Source: Lentzea kentuckyensis (lineage in GTDB: Bacteria > Actinomycetota > Actinomycetes > Mycobacteriales > Pseudonocardiaceae). From it: a stretch of 64,000 nt of DNA. Both the position numbers and the translations under genes were made by a program. Positions 16,536-24,096 of the stretch are shown here, in pieces; position 1 is the stretch's first letter, and every line of letters starts with the position of its first letter. The stretch is from positions 1-64,000 of the forward strand of contig NZ_MUYM01000136.1 of assembly GCF_002150765.1 (NCBI RefSeq). The letters are read 5' to 3'. Below the pieces are notes generated by a model. That model was given only the letters and a program-made list of their open reading frames with translations, ran no database searches and was not told where the DNA came from.

Positions 16536-17161
16536 GTGCCTCCTACGAGTCGTGTCCAGGTCTCGGCCAGCCACGACTCGTAGGCCTCGACGCTCCACCC
16601 CGTGGTCTTGGTGAGCAGCAGGTAGGTCTCGGCCTGACCGAGCACCGCACCGGTCTCCGCGACCCAGTCCACGTTCTCGTTCGGCATCAGGCCATCGGCG
16701 GCCAGCTTCCGGAAGAAGCCGCCGATGGCCTGATGCGTCATCTCGCGGCCCGCCTGGGCACGGTCGGCGATCTCGGGTTCGAGCGCCTCCGCCTGCTGTG
16801 ACACCTTCAGCAACGGCCCGGTGCGCCCCATCAGCTGTCCGCTGATCTCCGCCATCCGCGCGATGCGTTCCGCGGCCGTCGGTGCGTTCATCGCCTTCTG
16901 GAACCAGTCCCGGTCCGGCACGGCCACGCGATGATGGTCCCCCGCGATCGCCACGTCGAGGCACCGTTGCAGCAGCACGGCTTTCGAGTCAAACCGGACG
17001 TACACCGTGCGAGCCCCCACACTGGCCCGCTTGGCGACGTCGGCGAGCGTCGTGGCGACGTAGCCGCGTTCGATGAACAGCTCGGTCGCCGCCTCGATGA
17101 TCCGGACCTCGGTGTCCGCCCGGCGCGCCGCCCGCAAATCCCTGTTGACGTCCTCTGTCAC
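16526..17161 (-). CDS. TetR family repressor
   Basis: 211 residues. The N-terminal HTH (about 18-65) reads IIEAATELFIERGYVATTLADVAKRASVGARTVYVRFDSKAVLL, a standard TetR DNA-binding domain. The rest is a ligand-binding helical domain of unknown specificity. The GTG at 17161 abuts two tandem palindromic operators, so it should repress itself and the divergent VOC gene. The 3' end overlaps the ABC permease gene tail to tail. No good ribosome site is visible, so leaderless translation is possible. Confidence 0.9.
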   Translation of the reverse strand: MTEDVNRDLRAARRADTEVRIIEAATELFIERGYVATTLADVAKRASVGARTVYVRFDSKAVLLQRCLDVAIAGDHHRVAVPDRDWFQKAMNAPTAAERIARMAEISGQLMGRTGPLLKVSQQAEALEPEIADRAQAGREMTHQAIGGFFRKLAADGLMPNENVDWVAETGAVLGQAETYLLLTKTTGWSVEAYESWLAETWTRLVGGTHS

Positions 17162-17165
17162 ATGT

Positions 17166-17199
17166 TGCAGTCTAACTGCATAAATGCAGTCTCACTGCA
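17166..17199. promoter_or_regulatory. Two tandem TetR operators
   Basis: Two perfect dyads of the same form, TGCAGT-N3-ACTGCA, at 17166-17180 (spacer cta) and 17185-17199 (spacer ctc). Their centres are 19 bp apart, close to two helical turns. They fill the space between the TetR start and the VOC gene start, the usual place for a TetR operator pair. Confidence 0.8.
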
Positions 17200-17216
17200 A
17201 CCAAGGGGTAACGATC

Positions 17217-17651
17217 ATGAGCGCACCGCTGCTGGACGGCATCCACCACCTGAAGCTGCCCGTGTCCGACCTGGACAAGTCCCTGGACTGGTACACGACG
17301 AACCTCGGCTACGAGCTGATGGTGAACTTCGTCGAGCAGGGTGTGCGGATGGGGGTGTCCCTGGATCACGCCCGCGGCGGACCGCCGCTCGCGCTGCGGC
17401 TCGACCCCGATCGGGCGGCCGCGTCGGCGGGGTTCGACTACTTCTCCATCGGCGTGCCGGGCCAGGAGGCCATCGAGGCACTCGCGGCGCATCTCACCGA
17501 GCGCGGTGTCGAGCACGACGGCGTCATCAGGACGCCGGTCGGCTGGGTGCTGGTCGGGGTGCACGATCCGGACGGGCACGAGGTCCGCTTCTACACGGTC
17601 CCGCTGGAACTGCCGGAGGGCTTGCCCCGCCCGTTCACCAGAGAGTCGTAG
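17217..17651 (+). CDS. Glyoxalase/bleomycin-resistance (VOC) family protein
   Basis: 144 residues. Two beta-alpha-beta-beta-beta modules are visible: IHHLKLPVSDLDKSLDWYTTNLGYEL and FDYFSIGVPGQEAIEALAAHLTERGVEH, ending with VHDPDGHEVRFY, the metal-ligand motif of the family. His in HHLKLPV and Glu in HEVRFY are the expected metal ligands. It could be a dioxygenase, a lyase or a drug-sequestering protein. ATG 17217 has AAGGGG nine bases upstream. Control by the adjacent TetR through the tandem operators suggests a detoxification role. Confidence 0.85.
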   Translation: MSAPLLDGIHHLKLPVSDLDKSLDWYTTNLGYELMVNFVEQGVRMGVSLDHARGGPPLALRLDPDRAAASAGFDYFSIGVPGQEAIEALAAHLTERGVEHDGVIRTPVGWVLVGVHDPDGHEVRFYTVPLELPEGLPRPFTRES

Positions 17652-17688
17652 GTGCTGTGCCAGGCCGTCGCGAGCAGGCACAGCACCC
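17652..17688. terminator. Bidirectional terminator hairpin
   Basis: GGTGCTGTGCC (17652-17662) and GGCACAGCACC (17678-17688) form a perfect 11-bp stem with a 15-base loop. It lies exactly between the convergent stops of the VOC gene and the polyester hydrolase gene. No T-run is present, which is common in actinobacteria. Confidence 0.75.
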
Positions 17689-17696
17689 GTCAACGG

Positions 17697-18536
17697 TCAG
17701 GCGTGCGGACAGGTGTCGCGATACTCCGAGATGAGCGTGTTCGGCGCCGGGGCAGGACACAGGAACTGGTCGTAACGCAGGTCGTCGTCGACGAACCTCT
17801 TGAGCCACGACAACGTGTACTTGCGGACCGTCACGTTGTCACTGCGGGGCGTCGAGTGGTCGCCGCCGCGCAGTTCGAGGAACGCCTTGTCGGGTGCCGC
17901 CGTGATCGAGTTGTAGAACGGCACCGAGTGCTGTGCGTCGGGGGCGGTGGGGTCGTTCTGGCCACCGAGCAGCATGGTGGGCACCTTGACGCCCGGCCAG
18001 CTCTTGGTGGTGTGCCAGCCGGCCATCGGAATCGAGGCCTGCAGGGCGGGACGTGTCGCGGCGGCGCGCAACGCTCCGCCACCGCCCATCGAGTGGCCCA
18101 TCACGGCGAGGCGCGAGGCGTCGACGCTGGGGCTGGTGCGGACCACGTAGTCGAGGGCCGCGAGCAGCTGGCGGCCCCGGCTGTCCGGGTCGTCCCAGCC
18201 GGACAGGGTGTTGATGGTGATCACCACGAACCCGTAGGACGCCAGCCGCGGACCGAAGTGCGCGACGGACGACTGCGTGGCGGTGAAGCCCGGTGAGATG
18301 GCGACAGCGCCGAACGTGAGATCACTGGTCGGGGTGTAGACCGTGCCGCCGCCGAAGTCCGACTGACGGGCGACGGTGGCCTGCGTCACGGCGAAGGTGC
18401 CGCGCGAGGCCTCGACAGATGCGGCCGTGGGTGCCGGGCCGCGTTCGTAGGGGTTGGCCGCCGCGGTGGCGACGGCGGGGGTGGTGGCCGGGATCAGCGC
18501 CAGAACTAGCGCCGCAAGCACAGGTTTGATGCGCAC
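17697..18536 (-). CDS. Secreted cutinase/PETase-like polyester hydrolase
   Basis: About 279 residues. A signal peptide (RIKPVLAALVLALIPA) is followed by a mature protein beginning near ANPYERGPAPT, the same N-terminus as Thermobifida cutinases. Catalytic motif GHSMGGGG (Ser149), GGQNDPTAPD with the acid, and GGDHSTP with the His. TINTLSGWDDPDSRG matches the cutinase TIDT....PDSR block. A C-terminal Cys pair (LCPAP and DTCPHA) matches the conserved disulfide. These enzymes cleave cutin and often PET. It differs at the substrate cleft: MAGWHTTKSW replaces TPWHLNKNW. GTG 18536 is chosen for GAGG 11 bases upstream; a longer GTG at 18548 is possible. Confidence 0.92.
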   Translation of the reverse strand: MRIKPVLAALVLALIPATTPAVATAAANPYERGPAPTAASVEASRGTFAVTQATVARQSDFGGGTVYTPTSDLTFGAVAISPGFTATQSSVAHFGPRLASYGFVVITINTLSGWDDPDSRGRQLLAALDYVVRTSPSVDASRLAVMGHSMGGGGALRAAATRPALQASIPMAGWHTTKSWPGVKVPTMLLGGQNDPTAPDAQHSVPFYNSITAAPDKAFLELRGGDHSTPRSDNVTVRKYTLSWLKRFVDDDLRYDQFLCPAPAPNTLISEYRDTCPHA

Positions 18537-18779
18537 GACGATGTACACCTCAATTGGTTGCAGGGGAACCAAAAGCGACGGCGAGAGTCACGCTACCGCC
18601 CAGTAGCCCCGCGAGGGTTCGGCCACTCGGATGGTTGCCTGGACGTTTCGACGCCGTTCGACAGAAAGTCATCGCCCTGGCGCCGGTTACCCAACGCAGC
18701 CGACCGGGACGTTGTCGTCCGGTTCAGTCACCGCAGCGGCGGTATGCGGCCAATCAGACGGCGCACGAAGGTGATCGAC

Positions 18780-20705
18780 GTGCCCACTCGGAGACAGTTC
18801 CTCGTTCTGAGCTCGACCGCGGCTCTCACCAGTCTGCTGTCCGAGACTCCCGCGTCCGCTGAGGCGATCGCCCAGCCGTACGCGTCCTACTGGCATCCGG
18901 CCACGATCCTCGACTGGGACCCGTCGACGGACCGGGACGCCCGGTACAACCGCGGCACCGTGCCGCTGGCGAAGCGGGTCGTCCCGGCCAGACCGGCCAA
19001 CGCGCACGCCCACGCCGGCGAGGCGCGGGTGCAGGCGCTGGTGGCGTACGCGCCGACGAGCAACAACCCGGCGCAGGGCTCGCTCGACATGAACTACTAC
19101 GCCACGAACTACTGGCAGTACATCGACGAACTGGTGTTCTGGGGCGGTTCCGCGTCCGAGGGCCTGATCCTCGCGCCGAACCCGACCGTCACCGACGCCG
19201 CGCACCGCAACGGTGTGCGCGTGATCGGCAACGTCTTCCTCCCGCCCACCGCGTACGGCGGCCAGATCCAGTGGGTCCGCGACTTCGTCAAGCGGGAGGG
19301 CGACAGGTTCCCCGTGGCGGACAAGATGATCCAGGTCGCGCGCCACTACGGGTTCGACGGCTGGTTCCTCAACCAGGAGACCGCCGGCGGCAACACCCAG
19401 CTCGCCGCCGACATGCGCGACTTCATCGTCTACCTGCGCAGGAGCGGGCTGCGGGTCATCTGGTACGACGCCATGACCGACTCCGGCAGCGTGTCGTGGC
19501 AGAACGCCCTGACCGCGCGGAACCAGATGTTCTTCGCGCAGTCCGACGAGATGTTCCTCAACTTCTGGTGGAGCACGCAGGGTCTGGCGAACTCGGCCGC
19601 ACTCGCGAAACAGATGGGTCGCAGCCCGTACGACCTGGCGTCCGGTGTGGACGTCGAGGCGAACGGCTACAACACCAGCGTCGGCTGGGCCTCGGTGTTC
19701 CCCGAGGGCAAGCCGCACACGACCTCGCTCGGCTTCTACCGTCCGGAGTGGACGTTCAAGTCCGCGTCGAGCCCGGCCGACTTCTACGCCAGGGACAACA
19801 GGTTCTGGGTGGGCCCCAACGGTGACCCGGCGAACACCACGACGACGGCGAACTGGAAGGGCGTCGCGCACTACGTCACCGAGCTCACGCCCATCACCTC
19901 GCTGCCGTTCGTGACGAACTTCAACACCGGCCACGGCAGGAAGTTCGCGGTCAACGGCATCCTGCGGTCGTCCCAGGCGTGGAACAACCTGTCGTTGCAG
20001 GACGTGCTGCCGACCTGGCGGTGGAGCGTCACCGGCACGGGCACGAAGGTGACCCCGTCGCTCGACTGGGACGACCCGTACGACGGCGGCACCGCGCTCA
20101 AGATCACCGGCACTCCCCTGTCCTCCAACGACGTCAAGCTGTTCGCGACGTCGCTGAAGCTGACCGGCGACAGCCAGTTCGAGATCGTGCACCGCACCGG
20201 CACCGGTCCGTCACGGCTGCAGGCGGTGCTGCGGTTCGGGGCGGTGGAGAAGGTTCTCGACCTCGGCGGGGTGTCCGGGGCGTGGCGGCGCAGCGTGTTC
20301 CCGCTCGGCGAGCACTCCGGGTCGACCCTCACCGAGATCTCGCTGCGGGTGCTGCCCGGTGCCGCGATCACCGCGCTGATCGGCCGGATCGGTGTCACGA
20401 ACCCGGTCCTGACGCCACCGGCGGCACCGTCGAACGTCCAGGTGGAGCAGGTGAGCCGCACCAACGCCACGACGGTGTCGGCACGGCTCACCTGGACGCG
20501 CTCGCCCGGCGCGGTCCGGCAGTACCGGGTCCACAAGTGGACCGGGACCGAACGGATCTTCCTCGGCGGCACGGCGAACGACGCGTACTTCGTGCCCGCG
20601 ATCCCGCTGGCGGCCGGGGAGACCGCGCAGATCGAGATCGAGGCGGTCACCGAGGCGTTCGACGTCTCACCGCCCGCGAAGGTCTCTCTCACTGGAACAC
20701 CCTGA
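18780..20705 (+). CDS. GH85 endo-beta-N-acetylglucosaminidase, Tat-exported
   Basis: 641 residues from GTG 18780 (GAAGG eight bases upstream). The N-terminus carries a twin-arginine signal, TRRQFLVLSSTAAL, with cleavage near ASA. The GH85 barrel follows, with the YWQYIDELVFWGGS substrate-floor region and catalytic N198/E200 in DGWFLNQET, the Asn-x-Glu pair used for neighbouring-group hydrolysis of the chitobiose core of N-glycans. The C-terminal part (about 390-545) is a beta-sandwich, and the last 95 residues resemble a fibronectin-type module. It should release N-glycans from glycoproteins outside the cell, probably of plant or fungal origin. The cutinase gene is divergent. Confidence 0.9.
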   Translation: MPTRRQFLVLSSTAALTSLLSETPASAEAIAQPYASYWHPATILDWDPSTDRDARYNRGTVPLAKRVVPARPANAHAHAGEARVQALVAYAPTSNNPAQGSLDMNYYATNYWQYIDELVFWGGSASEGLILAPNPTVTDAAHRNGVRVIGNVFLPPTAYGGQIQWVRDFVKREGDRFPVADKMIQVARHYGFDGWFLNQETAGGNTQLAADMRDFIVYLRRSGLRVIWYDAMTDSGSVSWQNALTARNQMFFAQSDEMFLNFWWSTQGLANSAALAKQMGRSPYDLASGVDVEANGYNTSVGWASVFPEGKPHTTSLGFYRPEWTFKSASSPADFYARDNRFWVGPNGDPANTTTTANWKGVAHYVTELTPITSLPFVTNFNTGHGRKFAVNGILRSSQAWNNLSLQDVLPTWRWSVTGTGTKVTPSLDWDDPYDGGTALKITGTPLSSNDVKLFATSLKLTGDSQFEIVHRTGTGPSRLQAVLRFGAVEKVLDLGGVSGAWRRSVFPLGEHSGSTLTEISLRVLPGAAITALIGRIGVTNPVLTPPAAPSNVQVEQVSRTNATTVSARLTWTRSPGAVRQYRVHKWTGTERIFLGGTANDAYFVPAIPLAAGETAQIEIEAVTEAFDVSPPAKVSLTGTP

Positions 20706-20799
20706 CGTGGTCGGGCACCATGTCCAGAAAACCGGGACTTCTGAACGTTTCTTGCGGATTGACGACCTGTTGCGGCCTGCGCCATGCTCGAATCTGCGT

Positions 20800-20811
20800 G
20801 AGAGCGCTCTC
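20800..20811. promoter_or_regulatory. LacI/CebR-like operator before the DUF1996 gene
   Basis: Perfect palindrome GAGAGCGCTCTC, preceded by T, 29 bp before the ATG of the DUF1996 gene. The same 13-mer TGAGAGCGCTCTC occurs at 34796-34808 in front of the sugar ABC operon. It resembles the CebR site TGGGAGCGCTCCCA of Streptomyces. Confidence 0.7.
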
Positions 20812-20840
20812 CCAATCCTGCTGCGGAGAGGAAAGCTTCA

Positions 20841-21680
20841 ATGAGGAAGCCTGTTCTGCACTTAGCCGCCATCGTTGGACTGATAGCCGCCGCACTGAGC
20901 ATTCCGGTTGCGGCGCAAGGAGAACCGGTACGGGTCGCCGAGTTCCTCGCGGAGTGTCCCATCAGCCACCGCCTGCCGGACGACCCGATCGTCCTGCCGA
21001 ACCTGGCCGGTGCCTCGCACTCGCACGACTTCTTCGGCAACCACTCGACGACCGCGCGCTCGACCACCCCGCAGTCCCTGGAAGGACAGACCGGCAACTG
21101 CAACCCGGTCGCGGACATCTCGTCGTACTGGGTGCCGACCATGTACCGGGACAACACCGCGATCGCCCCGAGCGGGGTCACCTTCTACTACCTGGGCGAG
21201 GGCGTGAACAACCCGGCGGCGATCCAGCCGACGCCGTACGGGCTCAAGATCGTGGCCGGCAACGCCAAGGCCACCGGCGACAACGACAGCATCGCGCGCT
21301 GGTCGTGCCTGCACGCCGGGCACGTCAACCCGTCCAAGAACTTCGTGGAGTGCCCGGCGGGCACGATGCTGGAGACCTACCTGGACTTCCCGCAGTGCTG
21401 GGACGGCCGCAACCTCGACTCGGCCGACCACAAGTCGCACATGTCCTACCCCGTGGCCGGCGGATGCCCGTCCTCGCACCCGGTTCCCGTGCCGAAGCTG
21501 AGGATGGTCCTGCGGTATCCGGTCAACGGCAGCACGGCCGGGCTGCGCCTGGCGTCGGGCACCGGACAGACGATGCACGGTGACTTCTTCAACGTGTGGC
21601 CGCGCGCCGAGATGGAACGCCGCGTCCGCAACTGCATCAACGTGGTGATGAAATGCGATCACGCCGGCAACCACGGCTGA
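20841..21680 (+). CDS. Secreted DUF1996 domain protein
   Basis: 279 residues with a Sec signal peptide (KPVLHLAAIVGLIAAALSI). The DUF1996 core is clear: ASHSHDFFGN (His cluster), TGNCNP, SSYWVPTMYR, FPQCWDGRNLDSADHKSHMSYP and CPSSHPVPVPKL. Conserved His and Cys residues suggest a metal site and disulfides. The family is found in fungi and actinobacteria beside carbohydrate-active enzymes; no reaction is established. A LacI-type operator 29 bp upstream links it to the beta-glucoside operon. ATG 20841 follows GAGAGGAAAG. It overlaps the next lipoprotein gene by 28 bp. Confidence 0.88.
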   Translation: MRKPVLHLAAIVGLIAAALSIPVAAQGEPVRVAEFLAECPISHRLPDDPIVLPNLAGASHSHDFFGNHSTTARSTTPQSLEGQTGNCNPVADISSYWVPTMYRDNTAIAPSGVTFYYLGEGVNNPAAIQPTPYGLKIVAGNAKATGDNDSIARWSCLHAGHVNPSKNFVECPAGTMLETYLDFPQCWDGRNLDSADHKSHMSYPVAGGCPSSHPVPVPKLRMVLRYPVNGSTAGLRLASGTGQTMHGDFFNVWPRAEMERRVRNCINVVMKCDHAGNHG

Positions 21681-22135
21681 TCGCGGTCCTGCTGGCAGGC
21701 CTTCTCGCGGCCTGCCAGCAGGAACCCCCACCTCCCCCGCCTGTCACGTCCGCCGCGAGTGGTTACGGCGCAACGGAACGCGCGTTCGTCGAGCTGGCGA
21801 TCGCGACCGACGAACAGGCGTTGAAACTGGTCGAGCTCGACGGAAACAGTTCACTGGTCGAGAACCGCAGGACCGAGCTCACCGCGTTGCGGAAACTGCT
21901 CGACGCGCCGTACGTGAACAACCACGCGGGCCACGACATGCCGGGCATGCCGACGGATGCCGAGATCGAGCTCGCGTCGACCAGCCCGGACGCGCTCAGG
22001 CAGTTCGTGCACGCGCACCTCACCGAGTCGCTGGAGGTTCTGCGTTCGGCCGGTGCCGCGATCACCCACCCGCCGACCGCCGACGTGGTCAGGCTGATGG
22101 AACGCCACCGCGCCGCCGAACTCGGCGCCGGGTGA
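21653..22135 (+). CDS. Small lipoprotein of unknown function
   Basis: 160 residues. The basic N-terminus RSRRQPR leads to a hydrophobic core and lipobox LLAAC, then a Pro-rich linker. The mature part is helical with a Met/His patch HAGHDMPGMPTDAEIE (about 100-115), reminiscent of DUF305-like and copper-handling proteins, and a second helical HAHLTESLEVLR. Metal binding is a guess from this patch. It overlaps the DUF1996 gene by 28 bp and follows it in the same operon, so the two probably act together at the cell surface. Confidence 0.7.
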   Translation: MRSRRQPRLIAVLLAGLLAACQQEPPPPPPVTSAASGYGATERAFVELAIATDEQALKLVELDGNSSLVENRRTELTALRKLLDAPYVNNHAGHDMPGMPTDAEIELASTSPDALRQFVHAHLTESLEVLRSAGAAITHPPTADVVRLMERHRAAELGAG

Positions 22136-22138
22136 CCG

Positions 22139-22795
22139 TCACGTCCGCACGCGAACCGGCATGGTCCGCGCGACCGCCCACGTGACGGCCATGGTGACCA
22201 TCCACGCGAACAGCGACACCACGTGCCAGCCGTTGCCGAGCCATTCCGGGGCGTCCCGGAAGAAAGGCAGGTCGTCGGTGCCGGGCATGGTGACCCCCGG
22301 CACGGCCACCAACGCCAGACCGACGGGCAGGGTGAAGACCCCGGCATAACCCCACCGGTCGAACGCCGCGGTCACGAACATGCCGACCCCGCACCACACC
22401 GCGAACATCAGCACGTACCCGAGCGGCGATCCGTGCGGCGTGGTCCGCCAGCCCATCAGGTCGTAGACGACGTCCTCGACGAGGAACCCGAGCCACACCA
22501 GCAACGACATCGCGAGGGCGAAGACCGCGCTGAAACCGGTCGCCGCGCCGAGGAACTCACGGCGCGTGCGACCGTGCGCGATCGCGATCGGCAACATGTT
22601 GTGGATGGTGTACACCCCCACCCAGAGCACGAACCAGCGTGCGATCTGCACGGTGACGAGCATCCACCCGCTGAACGCGATGTGGCCGAGCCTCGAGATC
22701 ACGAACGAGACGGCGAGCGTCAGCAGGAAGACGCAGGCGGCCACGATCGCCCCGTACGTCACCAGCGTCACGGTCAGGTGCCGGAAGATCTTCAC
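22139..22795 (-). CDS. Membrane protein of a YtrA-type ABC operon
   Basis: 218 residues with about five to six membrane helices (for example VTYGAIVAACVFLLTLAVSF, then FAMSLLVWLGFLV, LMFAVWCGVGMFV and FTLPVGLALVAVP). No enzyme motif; it is most likely the permease partner of the ATPase encoded just upstream. GTG 22795 overlaps the ATPase stop by 4 bp (GTGA). The gene order GntR, ATPase, permease is that of the ytr and other cell-envelope-stress ABC operons. It is nearly tail to tail with the lipoprotein gene (3 bp). Confidence 0.82.
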   Translation of the reverse strand: MKIFRHLTVTLVTYGAIVAACVFLLTLAVSFVISRLGHIAFSGWMLVTVQIARWFVLWVGVYTIHNMLPIAIAHGRTRREFLGAATGFSAVFALAMSLLVWLGFLVEDVVYDLMGWRTTPHGSPLGYVLMFAVWCGVGMFVTAAFDRWGYAGVFTLPVGLALVAVPGVTMPGTDDLPFFRDAPEWLGNGWHVVSLFAWMVTMAVTWAVARTMPVRVRT

Positions 22796-23667
22796 AGCTT
22801 GTCTCCGACCGGTTCGGTGAGGTGGACGAACAGGTCCTGCAACGCGATCGGCCCGAGCTCCAGCCCGAGCTGACGCGCCCGGACCAGCCGCGAGTCGTCG
22901 AGAGCGCCGTAGACCATCGCGGACTTGGTGCGTCCCAGCGACTTCTCGCCAAACACGGTCAGCCCGAGGGTGAACTCGTCGACGTCCGAGGCGTTTCCGG
23001 TGACCTCCGTGCCGCGCGCCCGCAGCACGTCGACTTCTTCTTGCAGCACAAGGCGTCCGCGGTCGATGATCACGACCTCCTCCAGCAACGAGGCGAGCTC
23101 CTCGATGAGGTGGGTCGAGATGATGATCGTGCGCGGGTGGGCCATGAAGTCGTTGAGCAGCGCGTCGTAGAACGCGTACCGGGTGGGCGTGTCCATCCCG
23201 AGGTGCGACTCGTCGAGCATCGTCAGCGGCGACCGGCTGGCGAGCCCGACGACCACGCCCAGAGCGGATCGCTGCCCCAGCGACAACGCGCCCACCTTGC
23301 TCTTGAACGAAATCCCGAACAGGTCGGTCAGCTTGAGCGCGTAGTCGTTGTCCCAGGTGTCCCGCCACGCTGCCCCGCACTCGAGGACGTGCGACACCTT
23401 GTCGCCCTTGTCCGCGGCGTCGGCCGTGTGGCGCACCAGGCACACCTGGCGCATCGCGGCGGCGTTCTCGAAGACCGGCGCGCCGTCGAGCAGCACCGAG
23501 CCGATCGGCTTGCGATAGCCGGCCAGCGCGGACATCAGGCTGGTCTTGCCGGACCCGTTGCGGCCGAGCAGCCCGTAGACCTTGTTGCCGGACAACGCGA
23601 AGCTCATGTCGTCGACAGCGGTCACGTCCCCGTACCGCACCGTCAGGCCCTGCACCTCGACACGCAT
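22792..23667 (-). CDS. ABC transporter ATP-binding protein
   Basis: 291 residues. Walker A GRNGSGKTS, a divergent signature LSLGQRSALG in place of LSGGQ, Walker B PLTMLDESHLGMD and the H-loop ISTHLIEE. The C-terminal part (about 205-291) is a regulatory extension. Walker B ends in DES rather than DEP, with the catalytic Glu kept. Transport of peptides or antibiotics, or self-protection, is typical for ATPases under YtrA-type regulators. The ATG overlaps the GntR stop by one base and the GTGA overlap couples it to the permease. Confidence 0.9.
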   Translation of the reverse strand: MRVEVQGLTVRYGDVTAVDDMSFALSGNKVYGLLGRNGSGKTSLMSALAGYRKPIGSVLLDGAPVFENAAAMRQVCLVRHTADAADKGDKVSHVLECGAAWRDTWDNDYALKLTDLFGISFKSKVGALSLGQRSALGVVVGLASRSPLTMLDESHLGMDTPTRYAFYDALLNDFMAHPRTIIISTHLIEELASLLEEVVIIDRGRLVLQEEVDVLRARGTEVTGNASDVDEFTLGLTVFGEKSLGRTKSAMVYGALDDSRLVRARQLGLELGPIALQDLFVHLTEPVGDKL

Positions 23668-24032
23668 CACACGTCCCCCTTGTCGTGCTGCTCGATGCGG
23701 CGGATGACCTCCGCGAGCGGAATGCCGATGGCGCGCGCCTCCGCGACCATCGGGTCCACGACCTCGCCGAAGAACGTCTCCCTGCCCTGCGCCCGCAGCA
23801 TGTCGCGAGCCTGCGTGCTCACGAACATCCCGATCCCCCTCTTCTTGTAGAGCACCTGCTCGTCCACGAGCTGCGCGAAGGCCTTCGCCGCCGTCGCCGG
23901 GTTGATCCGGTAGTACGCGGCGTACTGGTTGGTCGACATGACCTGCTCGTCCGCCTTCAACGCTCCGCTGAGCACATCCGCCTTGATCCGGTCGGCGATC
24001 TGGCGGTAGATCGGGCTCCGGTCGTCGAACAT
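23667..24032 (-). CDS. YtrA-subfamily GntR repressor
   Basis: 121 residues, the short form of GntR regulators without an effector domain. The winged helix (about 8-75) reads PIYRQIADRIKADVLSGALKADEQVMSTNQYAAYYRINPATAAKAFAQLVDEQ, characteristic of the YtrA subfamily, followed by a helical dimerisation tail. It heads an operon with an ABC ATPase and a membrane protein, the usual YtrA context. A perfect inverted repeat 13 bp before its start is its probable operator. Confidence 0.92.
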   Translation of the reverse strand: MFDDRSPIYRQIADRIKADVLSGALKADEQVMSTNQYAAYYRINPATAAKAFAQLVDEQVLYKKRGIGMFVSTQARDMLRAQGRETFFGEVVDPMVAEARAIGIPLAEVIRRIEQHDKGDV

Positions 24033-24044
24033 CGCTACTTCCTT

Positions 24045-24068
24045 GGTTCATTACTCATGTAATGAACC
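24045..24068. promoter_or_regulatory. YtrA-type operator
   Basis: GGTTCATTAC (24045-24054), four bases TCAT, then GTAATGAACC (24059-24068): a perfect 10-4-10 inverted repeat, AT-richer than its surroundings. Its length and spacing fit the sites described for YtrA-subfamily GntR proteins. It lies 13-36 bp before the GntR start and 29-52 bp before the divergent transporter gene, so it could control both. Confidence 0.85.
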
Positions 24069-24096
24069 ATAGCAGTGGAGAGGTAGCATTGACCAC

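Noticed and set aside
14043..16964. A 973-codon minus-strand frame opposite the FtsX-type permease
   Set aside because: Composition is Arg/His/Asp/Gln repeats typical of the antisense of GC-rich coding DNA; the plus strand has the real ABC permease.
22792..24051. GntR and ABC ATPase as one fused protein
   Set aside because: The open frame passes through the GntR gene in another phase. GntR has its own frame and stop at 23667, and the ATPase starts at ATG 23667.
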